A stretch of 64,000 nucleotides of DNA. Origin: an uncultured Prevotellaceae bacterium (lineage in GTDB: Bacteria; Bacteroidota; Bacteroidia; Bacteroidales; Bacteroidaceae). The DNA lies in contig ONDS01000008.1 of the NCBI GenBank assembly GCA_900316685.1, positions 124,001-188,000 of the forward strand, in the 5' to 3' direction. Below the pieces are notes generated by a model. That model worked only from the letters and a program-made list of their open reading frames with translations. It was not told the origin of the DNA and searched no databases. Below are positions 57,306 to 64,000 of this stretch, piece after piece. Position numbers and translations under genes: made by a program. The first letter of the stretch is position 1. Each line of letters opens with the position of its first letter.

Positions 57306-57710
57306 CTATCGACGTGTAATACCGTACTCCCTTTTTTTTGCAGCAATTTTAGGGGAACCTTCAATAATATCTACTTTAAGAGGATAAGATTTGGATGCCT
57401 TTGGATCTATGACGTGATCATGTTCGTTCTTATTAAAACTTAAAACATAAATCTCGTTAGTCCAACCGGATACACTTGGATTATAAAGCACGGCAATAAT
57501 ATAATCACCCGCAGCATCAGCCTTAACATCATAATGGCATCTCTTATTACCTGAAATTTCCACGGCTTCACTTTTGTTTTCTCCTATAACAACGAGCGTC
57601 TTGTAGAATTGATTGCCGGTATATGAGCATTCAAAAACATGTTCACTTTGAGAAAAGGCGGACAAGGCAGTTACAAACGTAAAGAACAAATATAAAAATA
57701 TCTTTTTCAT
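57306..57710 (-). CDS. Secreted protein of unknown function, paralogue of the adjacent gene
   Basis: 134 residues; signal peptide MKKIFLYLFFTFVTALSAFS cut near residue 20. The mature part looks beta-rich (FECSYTGNQFYKTLVVIGE, DYIIAVLYNPSVSGWTNEIY). It shares with its upstream neighbour the segment NP-S-SGW plus the C-terminal IAAKKREYGI(T/S)(R/K)R, and aligns over its full length. AT-rich compared with the core genes. Own promoter box at 57733-57740. Family not recognised. Confidence 0.75.
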   Translation of the reverse strand: MKKIFLYLFFTFVTALSAFSQSEHVFECSYTGNQFYKTLVVIGENKSEAVEISGNKRCHYDVKADAAGDYIIAVLYNPSVSGWTNEIYVLSFNKNEHDHVIDPKASKSYPLKVDIIEGSPKIAAKKREYGITRR

Positions 57711-57732
57711 AATGTATTTTTTTATTAGTCAA

Positions 57733-57740
57733 CAAATATA
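57733..57740 (-). promoter_or_regulatory. TAnnTTTG box of the downstream secreted paralogue
   Basis: TATATTTG on the minus strand, 23 bases before the ATG at 57710, so this copy is transcribed independently. Confidence 0.55.
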
Positions 57741-57769
57741 AAAGTTCAGTATTATATGGAATGTTTTTC

Positions 57770-58180
57770 CTATCGTTTAGATATGCCGTACTCCCTTTTT
57801 TTTGCAGCAATTTCATTGGCGTTGTCAATTACTCTTACTTCTAAAGGAAATAAGGCATTAGGTGACCAAGATGGACACAAGACGTTTGCCAACTCTCCAT
57901 CTCTTAAAGGAATAATATAAATACAGTTAAGCCAACCGGAAATACTAGGATTGGAGAGCACAACAAATAAATACTCATCGAGATATAAAGCTTCAACGTC
58001 AAAATGGCATTTTGCATTTCCATTAGCTGCTACAAACTCATTTTTAGTGTCATTGAAAACAACGAGCGCACTGAGGGGTTTGATGGTGGTATATTTGAAT
58101 TCCATAACAAGCTGATCTTGAGAAAAGGCAGACAAGACAATAGCAAACGTAAAGAGAAAATAAAAAAGTAGTTTTTTCAT
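57770..58180 (-). CDS. Secreted protein of unknown function, paralogue of the adjacent gene
   Basis: 136 residues; signal peptide MKKLLFYFLFTFAIVLSAFS. Aligns with the 57306-57710 protein: same length, same NPSISGW core, same C-terminal tail IAAKKREYGISKR. Both mature proteins carry a lone cysteine in KCHFDVEA / RCHYDVKA. The pair arose by tandem duplication; divergence is considerable, so it is not recent. Promoter box at 58220-58227. Confidence 0.75.
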   Translation of the reverse strand: MKKLLFYFLFTFAIVLSAFSQDQLVMEFKYTTIKPLSALVVFNDTKNEFVAANGNAKCHFDVEALYLDEYLFVVLSNPSISGWLNCIYIIPLRDGELANVLCPSWSPNALFPLEVRVIDNANEIAAKKREYGISKR

Positions 58181-58219
58181 GATTTTGGTATTTATTAGAT
58201 TAATACTTATTTATGTTCG

Positions 58220-58227
58220 CAAAGATA
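58220..58227 (-). promoter_or_regulatory. TAnnTTTG box of the upstream secreted paralogue
   Basis: TATCTTTG on the minus strand, 40 bases before the ATG at 58180. Confidence 0.55.
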
Positions 58228-58288
58228 AGACTAATAATTAAAAAAAAGAAAAAAAAGAATAAATAATTCGATTTGTATGTTTGTTATA

Positions 58289-58486
58289 TTACAAAAAAAC
58301 TTCCATGCCGTTGAGTTCAAACAAACAGCACTCCCGCATCTGGCGGATTTGGTTGCTGTCGAGGAGCTTGATCTTACGGGTACCTTTGTAGTGGTCGTAA
58401 TTGATGGAGATGCAGCGTCGCCATTCCTGGATCTCGCCGGAGCGAGTCAAGAGACGGATTTCAACCAGGGCGGGACGTTTGAGCAT
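58289..58486 (-). CDS. Small hypothetical protein, possibly real
   Basis: 65 residues, basic and well mixed in composition (LKRPALVEIRLLTRSGEIQE, then WRRCISINYDHYKGTRKIKL). The frame stays open about 40 codons upstream of the ATG to a TGA, with coding-like residues (YKAFRCHARL) but no standard start. No family recognised. The plus-strand frame covering the same bases has a less natural composition. Could also be the 3' end of a degraded gene. Confidence 0.4.
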   Translation of the reverse strand: MLKRPALVEIRLLTRSGEIQEWRRCISINYDHYKGTRKIKLLDSNQIRQMRECCLFELNGMEVFL

Positions 58487-58793
58487 CAGGCGGGCATGGC
58501 AGCGGAAGGCCTTGTAAGCCCTAACGGAAGAGCACGAGCGGTAGCACCTTTGTGTGCCACGGACGGGGAAAAACGGAATGATAATAGGAAAGGATTGAAA
58601 AGATAATCAATTATTAAAGGAAAAAAATGGTGTCGCCCTTGATGCTCATTTGCATCGGACGACACCTAATTGTCTAAGGCCTATAGTTGGCATGGAGGAG
58701 GGAAGGTATGATTTCGACGGAATCGAAAGAAAATGACTATAATTCTATTATTCTGCAAAGCTATGAAGTATATAAGATAAAAGGAAAGACTGC
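58487..58793. other. Region between two hypothetical genes
   Basis: Holds the upstream open frame of the 65-residue gene, the terminator at 58622-58666 and AT-rich sequence. No other gene supported. Confidence 0.5.
58622..58666 (-). terminator. Terminator after the 154-residue hypothetical gene
   Basis: Stem GGTGTCG-cc-CTTGATGC / GCATCGG-a-CGACACC, then seven Ts on the minus strand. Confidence 0.85.
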
Positions 58794-59258
58794 CTATTTA
58801 TGTCTTTCTACCACTATATCTGCAAAAACATCATGGTTGTAACTTGCCCATTTATTCTGTTTCAGAGAGTCAAGTGAAACTTCCATAGTGCAATATGCTA
58901 AATCCGTTTTCATGCGTTCTTTCAATTTCTCCAAGCTAAAAGAGGGCTCATCCATTTGATCAGTACAAAGTTCCTCCACATACCATACTTCATCTGCTTT
59001 TAACGCTTTAGCAATCTTATAGATTTCGCTTCGTATGGCGCAAAAGCCGTGTGTGTCGCAACAAAGAGAAGACATTCGCACGCATGTATTAAAAAGAAGG
59101 AAATCTCCGTAAGTTGTTATTCCATCTGGATCACAAAGTTTGGAGTTAAGAGATTCAAGCTCATCTGGAACAAACCCATAACAGAAATTCTCTCCATTCG
59201 TTGAGGGGAAAATGAATGGACTTTCATAGGGTATTACGGCATATAGATACTGAGACAT
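58794..59258 (-). CDS. Hypothetical cytoplasmic protein
   Basis: 154 residues, no signal peptide, acidic. The start MSQYLYAVIPYESPF at 59258 is used because the promoter box TATCTTTG sits at 59273-59280; the earlier ATG (59315) lies upstream of it. Several Cys (MSSLCCDTHGFCAI) are clustered mid-protein. Family not recognised. Monocistronic with a strong terminator. AT-rich like the other accessory genes near tRNA-Phe. Confidence 0.65.
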   Translation of the reverse strand: MSQYLYAVIPYESPFIFPSTNGENFCYGFVPDELESLNSKLCDPDGITTYGDFLLFNTCVRMSSLCCDTHGFCAIRSEIYKIAKALKADEVWYVEELCTDQMDEPSFSLEKLKERMKTDLAYCTMEVSLDSLKQNKWASYNHDVFADIVVERHK

Positions 59259-59272
59259 GGCTTTTTTTTTTG

Positions 59273-59280
59273 CAAAGATA
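59273..59280 (-). promoter_or_regulatory. TAnnTTTG box of the 154-residue hypothetical gene
   Basis: TATCTTTG on the minus strand, 15 bases before the ATG; short leader of about 8 nt. Confidence 0.55.
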
Positions 59281-59365
59281 CAATAATATCTCCGAAAAAA
59301 TATCAGTTTGCTCAAAGAACAACGAAAAAAGAGCGAAGGATTTTGAATTTTTCCGGGAAAAACCG

Positions 59366-59373
59366 TATATTTG
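59366..59373 (+). promoter_or_regulatory. TAnnTTTG box of the addA-like gene
   Basis: TATATTTG, 29 bases before the ATG at 59402. Confidence 0.6.
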
Positions 59374-59401
59374 TAGGTTAAGAAAGAAATAGATTACTGA
59401 A

Positions 59402-62400
59402 ATGACTAAAAAACAACCATTGACGGTATATAAGGCCAGCGCGGGGAGTGGAAAGACCTTTCGGTTGGCCGTGGAATATATCAAACTTTTGGTGGAGGAT
59501 CCCAACAGCTATCGGAGTATCCTTGCAGTGACCTTCACCAACAAGGCGACAGAGGAGATGAAGATGCGTATACTCAGTCAGTTGTATGGCATCGCCCACG
59601 GACTCCCTGAGAGCAACAGCTATTTCGGAGAGGTGAAGAATGGACTGGAGAAGAATCTTGGCACTCCCTGGGCTGAACAATCAATACGTGAGCGTGCAAA
59701 GACAGCCCTGAAGAACCTGCTGTCGAACTACGACCAGTTCAGGGTGATGACCATTGACAGTTTTTTCCAGACCGTACTACGCAACCTGGCCCGAGAGCTT
59801 CAGCTGACCGCCAACCTGCGCGTCTCGCTGAGCCAAGACGAATCGGAAGACCTGGCCGTGGACCGAATGATAGAGTCGCTGAAAAAGGACGACCAGGTGT
59901 TCCAAGCCATCATCGCCTATATCGAAGAGAACATCGACGAGGCCAAAAGTTGGAACGTGATCCGCAGCATCAAGAGTTTCGGCAAGCAGATATTCCGCGA
60001 CGACTACCAGAAATATTCCCATAAACTGCAACAACTCAGCAAGGAGAAGGTGGGAGGGCTGACCTATTTCAAATGGCTTAACAAAGAACTGAGGAAGATA
60101 GAGATCGAAGCGTCGGAGGAGATCGTAAAATATGGAGAACGCTTCCACCAGCTGATGGTTGACCATGGACTGACAGAAGACGACCTAAAGGGAAAGAGCA
60201 GAGGCATCGTCACCTATTTCAATAAATTAAAAGAGGGAGAATACGACGATGAAGTCAAAGGCAAGGGCACTAAGGTGGAAGACTGCATAAACAGCGCCGA
60301 CGCTTGGGTAGGCAACAGCCCCCGCAAGGAAGATGTGCGCCAGTTGGCCGAGAGCGAGTTGATGCGTTTACTGGAAGAAGCCGAGACCACGCGCCAGAAA
60401 ATACAGAGAAGGGCCAACACTGCCAGTCTCACCCGCAAGCACCTCTATCAGTTGAGTTTGCTGAGCCGTATAGACGAAGAGGTGAAGGAGCTGAACAAGG
60501 AGACCAATAGTTTTTTCCTGAGCGACACCCAGCACCTGCTCAGAGAAGTGATAGGCGACGACGACGCCCCCTTTGTGTATGAGAAGATCGGTTCCCACCT
60601 GAAGCACATCATGATTGATGAGTTCCAGGACACCAGTCGTGTGCAGTGGAACAACTTCATGGTGCTGATGATCGACTGCATGAGTCAACAAGAGAGCCAC
60701 GACCTGATCGTGGGCGATGTGAAGCAAAGCATTTACCGCTGGCGTAGCGGCGATTGGCGCCTGCTCAACAACATCCAGGGAGAATTCGGCGAAAAGGGAA
60801 CACATCTGCCCCAGATGATCCACGAGGAGCCACTGAAGACCAACCGTCGTTCTTCCCGACGTGTGGTCGCCTTCAACAACGCCTTCTTCATCGAAGCCGC
60901 CCAGGCCGAGCAGTCGGCACTGGAAGAGAAGGGTGTGGTGACGGGGCTGGACCAGATGAAGACCGCGTACGCCGATGTGGAGCAGGAGATACCCGATGGC
61001 AAGCCCATGGAAGGCTATGTGCGCCTGAGCCTGTTTGGAGAGCCCAAGCAAGAGCAAGGACAAAGCAAAGGCAAGAGTAAGGGCAAGGAAAAGAAGATGG
61101 ACAAGAACACATTCAGGAACCATGCCCTGGAAGCCATGATGAAACATATCAATCATTTGGTGGAATCGGGCATTCCCTACTCAAGCATCGCCATCATCAT
61201 CCGTGTGAATTCCGACATACCCGTAATCGCCAAATATTTCCTGGAGCACAGCGACATACCTGTGGTAAGCGACCTCGCATTCCGTTTGGATGCCTCCCTA
61301 TCAGTGAACGCCATCATCATGGCCCTGCGCTACTTAGTCAACCCCGGTGACGACCTGAACCGCGCCGCCCTATCGAACCTCTGGCAGCGCCGTGTGAACA
61401 AGGATTCGTCGTCGACGACCGAGCTGTTCGTGAAGGAAGGCGAGAAGCGGCTGGCGTTGCCCCGGGAGTTGCTCGAGCAGCGTATGGACCTGCTCTCCAT
61501 GCCTCTTTACGAACTTGTGGAACGGCTTTTCACCCTCTTCGACTTAGAGAAGTTGGAAGGCCAAGACCCGTACCTCTGCACCTTCCTCGACCTGTTGCGT
61601 AACTTCCTCACCGACGAGGTGGCCGACATCGACGCTTTACTAAACGCCTGGGATGAGGAGTTACGCAGCAAGACCGTTCAGGCCGAGGCCGTTGACGGTG
61701 TGCGCATCGTGTCGATCCACAGTAGTAAGGGTCTGGAGTACGGCCATGTGATCATCCCCTTCTGCGACTGGGTGATGGAACACAATGACACCCAGATATG
61801 GTGTCAGCCCCCCATCGGCACCTCCCCCTATGAGAAACTGCCTTTCGCCTCCATCACCTACGGCAAGAAAGCCGCGAACAGCGACTATGCCGATGACTAT
61901 CAGGAGGAATGCCTCCAGAACACGATGGACAACCTGAACCTACTGTACGTGGCCTTCACCCGTGCCAAGGACAGTCTGGTGGTCTTCGGCCATGCCGACC
62001 AGAGCAACTCGCGCAGCCAAGTGCTGCAAGCCATCATCGGACAACTGAAGGAGCATGACACCCTAAAAGACGCCCTCCTACTGAAAGCCGGCGACGAAGG
62101 TTTTGAGGACAAGGCCTACGAAGGAGAGAATATCCTGTTAGAATACGGAGAACTGAACGTGACTGAGCAGCAAGAGGTCGAAGTGGAAGAGGAGAAGGAC
62201 ACCAACGTATTTCTGCAAAAAGAAGAAGAACTGTCATTACGCCTGCGCTCCTATCCCTTGGCCTCCGGTTTCACCCAAAGCAACGAGAGCGTACGATTCA
62301 CGAAGGGGGATGAAGACGATGACGAGCAGGCGAAGAAACACTACATGAAGTTGGGCCTTATCCTGCATGATATATTCGCCCGCATCCACACCTTCGCCGA

Positions 62401-62809
62401 CGTTCCTTCCGTACTACGCGAGCTGGAGATGGGCGGTGTGCTGTACAACGACGAGGTGAGTAGACAGGACGTGAAGCGCCTGCTCGACAAGAACAAGGAC
62501 AACGAGCTGGTGAAAGAGTGGTACTCGGGGGAATGGATGGTGATGAGCGAATGTACGATACTCGACCCCCACCCCGCTTCGACCACGGGAATGTCGAAGG
62601 AGCCGACAAAACGCCCCCGTCCCGACCGTGTGATGGTGCGAGGCGATGAGGCCGTGGTGGTGGACTTCAAGTTCGGAAAGCCGAGGGATGAGCATAAGGA
62701 ACAGGTGCGGCATTATATGGAATTGCTGACAGAGATGGGGTATAGCCAGGTGAGCGGGTATCTGTGGTATGTGAACAAGGGAGAAGTAATACCTACCCCG
62801 GCTCTCTGA
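59402..62809 (+). CDS. AddA-like UvrD/RecB-family helicase-nuclease
   Basis: A 1135-residue SF1A helicase with C-terminal RecB-like nuclease, the AddA side of an AddAB-type double-strand break repair enzyme. Walker A KASAGSGKTF (11-20), AVTFTNKATEEMK (motif Ia), MTIDSFF, IMIDEFQDTSRVQW (motif II), VGDVKQSIYRWRSGD (III), IHSSKGLEYGHVI (V), LLYVAFTRAKDSL (VI). The nuclease part carries RPDRVMVRG, VVVDFKFGK and QVRHYM (from residue 1071), fitting a PD-(D/E)XK site. Followed by a repeat-filled gap and the AddB-like gene. Confidence 0.92.
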   Translation: MTKKQPLTVYKASAGSGKTFRLAVEYIKLLVEDPNSYRSILAVTFTNKATEEMKMRILSQLYGIAHGLPESNSYFGEVKNGLEKNLGTPWAEQSIRERAKTALKNLLSNYDQFRVMTIDSFFQTVLRNLARELQLTANLRVSLSQDESEDLAVDRMIESLKKDDQVFQAIIAYIEENIDEAKSWNVIRSIKSFGKQIFRDDYQKYSHKLQQLSKEKVGGLTYFKWLNKELRKIEIEASEEIVKYGERFHQLMVDHGLTEDDLKGKSRGIVTYFNKLKEGEYDDEVKGKGTKVEDCINSADAWVGNSPRKEDVRQLAESELMRLLEEAETTRQKIQRRANTASLTRKHLYQLSLLSRIDEEVKELNKETNSFFLSDTQHLLREVIGDDDAPFVYEKIGSHLKHIMIDEFQDTSRVQWNNFMVLMIDCMSQQESHDLIVGDVKQSIYRWRSGDWRLLNNIQGEFGEKGTHLPQMIHEEPLKTNRRSSRRVVAFNNAFFIEAAQAEQSALEEKGVVTGLDQMKTAYADVEQEIPDGKPMEGYVRLSLFGEPKQEQGQSKGKSKGKEKKMDKNTFRNHALEAMMKHINHLVESGIPYSSIAIIIRVNSDIPVIAKYFLEHSDIPVVSDLAFRLDASLSVNAIIMALRYLVNPGDDLNRAALSNLWQRRVNKDSSSTTELFVKEGEKRLALPRELLEQRMDLLSMPLYELVERLFTLFDLEKLEGQDPYLCTFLDLLRNFLTDEVADIDALLNAWDEELRSKTVQAEAVDGVRIVSIHSSKGLEYGHVIIPFCDWVMEHNDTQIWCQPPIGTSPYEKLPFASITYGKKAANSDYADDYQEECLQNTMDNLNLLYVAFTRAKDSLVVFGHADQSNSRSQVLQAIIGQLKEHDTLKDALLLKAGDEGFEDKAYEGENILLEYGELNVTEQQEVEVEEEKDTNVFLQKEEELSLRLRSYPLASGFTQSNESVRFTKGDEDDDEQAKKHYMKLGLILHDIFARIHTFADVPSVLRELEMGGVLYNDEVSRQDVKRLLDKNKDNELVKEWYSGEWMVMSECTILDPHPASTTGMSKEPTKRPRPDRVMVRGDEAVVVDFKFGKPRDEHKEQVRHYMELLTEMGYSQVSGYLWYVNKGEVIPTPAL

Positions 62810-63039
62810 ATACCCACCCCGGCCCTCCCAAAGGGAGGGTGAGGGAAAGAGGTTCGGACTGTGTTTTCACAAACCACCCCTACCCCTCCTTTGGAAAAGG
62901 AGGGGAAGAAAGGAGGTTGGGACATTGTTTGACAAACCACCCCTACCCCTCCTTTGAAAAAGGAGGGGAGAAAAGGAGGTTGGGACATTGTTTGACAAAC
63001 CACCCCTGCCCCTCCTTAGGAAAAGGAGGGGAGGGAAGA
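62806..63039 (+). repeat. 63-bp hairpin-bearing tandem repeats after the addA-like gene
   Basis: Units at 62869-62931 and 62932-62994 (63 bp each) and a truncated one from 62995 to about 63039, plus a degenerate unit before them. Each starts ACAAACCACCCCT and has the hairpin CCCCTCCTTTGGAAAAGGAGGGG-like core (CCCCTCC / GGAGGGG) and GGAGGTTGGGACATTGTTTG. The first copy begins at the addA stop. Because 63 is a multiple of three, an artefactual open frame runs through. Confidence 0.85.
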
Positions 63040-63050
63040 TAGCCCCAAGG

Positions 63051-63174
63051 ATCAAAACTCAACAATCAAAACTCAACAATCAAAACTCAACAATCAAAAC
63101 TCAACAATCAAAACTCAACAATCAAAACTCAACAATCAAAACTCAACAATTAAAACTCAACAATCAAAACTCAA
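63051..63174 (+). repeat. Nine tandem copies of a 14-bp repeat
   Basis: Unit AACAATCAAAACTC, eight nearly perfect full copies plus a leading partial copy (one copy has TAAAACTC). The run contains almost no G on the plus strand. Confidence 0.9.
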
Positions 63175-63206
63175 CATCCAAAAATCGCCAAAGGCGAAAA
63201 ATCATA

Positions 63207-63379
63207 ATTCAACATTCAACAATCGCGCAGCGACAATTCAACATTCAACAATCGCGCAGCGACAATTCAACATTCAACAATCGCGCAGCGACAATTCAAA
63301 AATCAACATTCAACATTCAACAATCGCGTAGCGACAATTCAACATTCAACAATCGCGCAGCGACAATTCAACATTCATA
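63207..63379 (+). repeat. Five copies of a 29-bp repeat
   Basis: Unit ATTCAACATTCAACAATCGC + GCAGCGACA, three in tandem, a 14-bp break, then two more (one with GCGTAGCG), and a partial unit up to the next gene's start. Confidence 0.88.
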
Positions 63380-63394
63380 ATTCAACATTAAGCG

Positions 63395-64000
63395 ATGGAA
63401 TTTTTACGATATGTAGCCCAAGATATACTGAAGAGATACGGCAAGGACATGTCGCGTTTGTCCGTGGTGTTTCCCAACAAGCGTGCATCACTGTTTTTAG
63501 ACAACCACCTGCTGGACTTGTCGTCGACTCCGATATGGAGTCCACACTACATCACCATCAGTGAACTGTTTGAATCACAGTCGGAACGCCAGGTGGCCGA
63601 CCCCATCAAGTCGATTTGCGACCTACACAAATGTTTCTTGGAATGTACCGGCATGGATGAGAGCCTTGACCTGTTTTATGGTTGGGGACAGTTGCTATTG
63701 GCCGATTTCGACGATGTGGACAAGAACCTTGCCGCCCCCCATCAGGTGTTTGCAAACGTGAGCGACCTGCATGCCTTCGACACAGTAGATTTTCTCACCA
63801 AGGAGCAGCGTGATTCCCTCAAACAGTTTTTCAAATGCCTGTCCGACACCCACGACACACTGCTGAAAGAACGGTTCCTGAAGCTATGGAACCAGTTGGG
63901 CAACATCTACGACCTTTTCAACCGTACGATGGCCTCGCAAGGTCTGGGATATGAGGGAGCCATCCAGCGCGAAGTAGTAGAGAAAGGAGTGCACGACCTG
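63395..64000 (+). CDS. AddB-like PD-(D/E)XK nuclease family protein (5' part only)
   Basis: Open from ATG 63395 to the window end (202 codons): MEFLRYVAQDILKRYGKDMS, LSVVFPNKRASLFLDNHL, PHYITISELFESQS. This opening matches the AddB-like partner gene that follows addA in Bacteroidales, an inactive helicase-like fold with a C-terminal iron-sulphur nuclease (not yet in view). Directly after the repeat gap. Confidence 0.8.
   Translation, partial: MEFLRYVAQDILKRYGKDMSRLSVVFPNKRASLFLDNHLLDLSSTPIWSPHYITISELFESQSERQVADPIKSICDLHKCFLECTGMDESLDLFYGWGQLLLADFDDVDKNLAAPHQVFANVSDLHAFDTVDFLTKEQRDSLKQFFKCLSDTHDTLLKERFLKLWNQLGNIYDLFNRTMASQGLGYEGAIQREVVEKGVHDL

Larger units (their letters stand above)
62810..63394. 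other. Repeat-filled gap between addA-like and addB-like genes
   Basis: 585 bp made almost entirely of the three tandem repeat families. It shows no TAnnTTTG box, so the downstream gene probably depends on read-through from addA despite several hairpins. Confidence 0.75.

Noticed and set aside
55848..59365. Complete integrated mobile element at tRNA-Phe
   Set aside because: No integrase, relaxase or duplicated tRNA 3' end is visible; only suggestive composition and a decayed toxin-antitoxin pair.
62806..63379. CRISPR array
   Set aside because: Units are contiguous or separated by near-identical sequence, with no unique spacers, and no cas genes are present.
62764..63380. Repetitive open frames in the addAB gap (for example QSKLNNQNSTIKTQ units)
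   Set aside because: They arise from tandem repeats with few G bases and have no start signal.

Overview
The window looks like a chromosomal segment of a Bacteroidales bacterium, most likely in the Prevotellaceae. Supporting signs: the Bacteroidota promoter box TAnnTTTG lies upstream of many genes; Shine-Dalgarno sequences are mostly absent; the ATP synthase operon runs atpD-atpC-(small membrane protein)-atpB-E-F-H-A-G; and there are Bacteroidota-typical families (DUF4836 and PCMD lipoproteins, a long-tailed S16, metalloproteases ending in type IX-secretion-like sorting domains, an AmgK-like kinase fused to a RapZ C-terminal domain). Species assignment is inference; no rRNA is present.

Layout. 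1-5.3 kb (minus): outer-membrane protein, LptC, CorC-type CBS protein and PpiD/SurA-type isomerase (envelope biogenesis). 5.6-11.6 kb (plus): a Lnb/DUF4105 membrane protein, secA, an ABC ATPase and a cupin, with tRNA-Cys on the minus strand. 11.6-17.5 kb (minus): compact operon of nucleoside transporter, bifunctional nuclease, RsmE, DUF4836 lipoprotein and an ABC ATPase/FtsX-like permease pair. 17.7-24.8 kb (minus): complete F1Fo ATP synthase operon. 25.0-29.5 kb (minus): pfkA, nhaD, a frameshifted lipoprotein gene with a G9 tract, and a DNPH1-like hydrolase. 29.7-36.2 kb: GH43 enzyme, flippase, and a three-glycosyltransferase operon preceded by tandem promoter-like repeats. 36.3-45.4 kb: rpsP, two tandem M6 metalloproteases, a further GT2, a PCMD lipoprotein/porin-like pair and the kinase-RapZ fusion. 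45.4-49.7 kb (minus): a candidate small RNA, groES-groEL and two SGNH esterases. 49.9-55.7 kb (plus): sppA, lpxK, punA, thiL and a cation diffusion facilitator. 55.8-59.3 kb: tRNA-Phe followed by an AT-rich accessory stretch with a decayed HigB-type toxin, an intact HigA-type antitoxin, a TGTGATACC repeat array and unrecognised secreted paralogues. 59.4-64 kb (plus): an AddA-like helicase-nuclease and the start of an AddB-like partner, separated by about 585 bp made almost wholly of three tandem repeat families.

Most of the window is housekeeping. The unusual signals lie mainly in non-coding DNA: promoter-carrying tandem repeats before the glycosyltransferase operon, a 16-bp direct repeat before groES, a 16-bp sequence shared by both tRNA promoters, start codons placed at predicted transcription starts, a structured candidate sRNA beside groEL, and the repeat-filled addAB gap. 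I found no CRISPR array, complete prophage, insertion sequence or recognisable multi-gene defence system.
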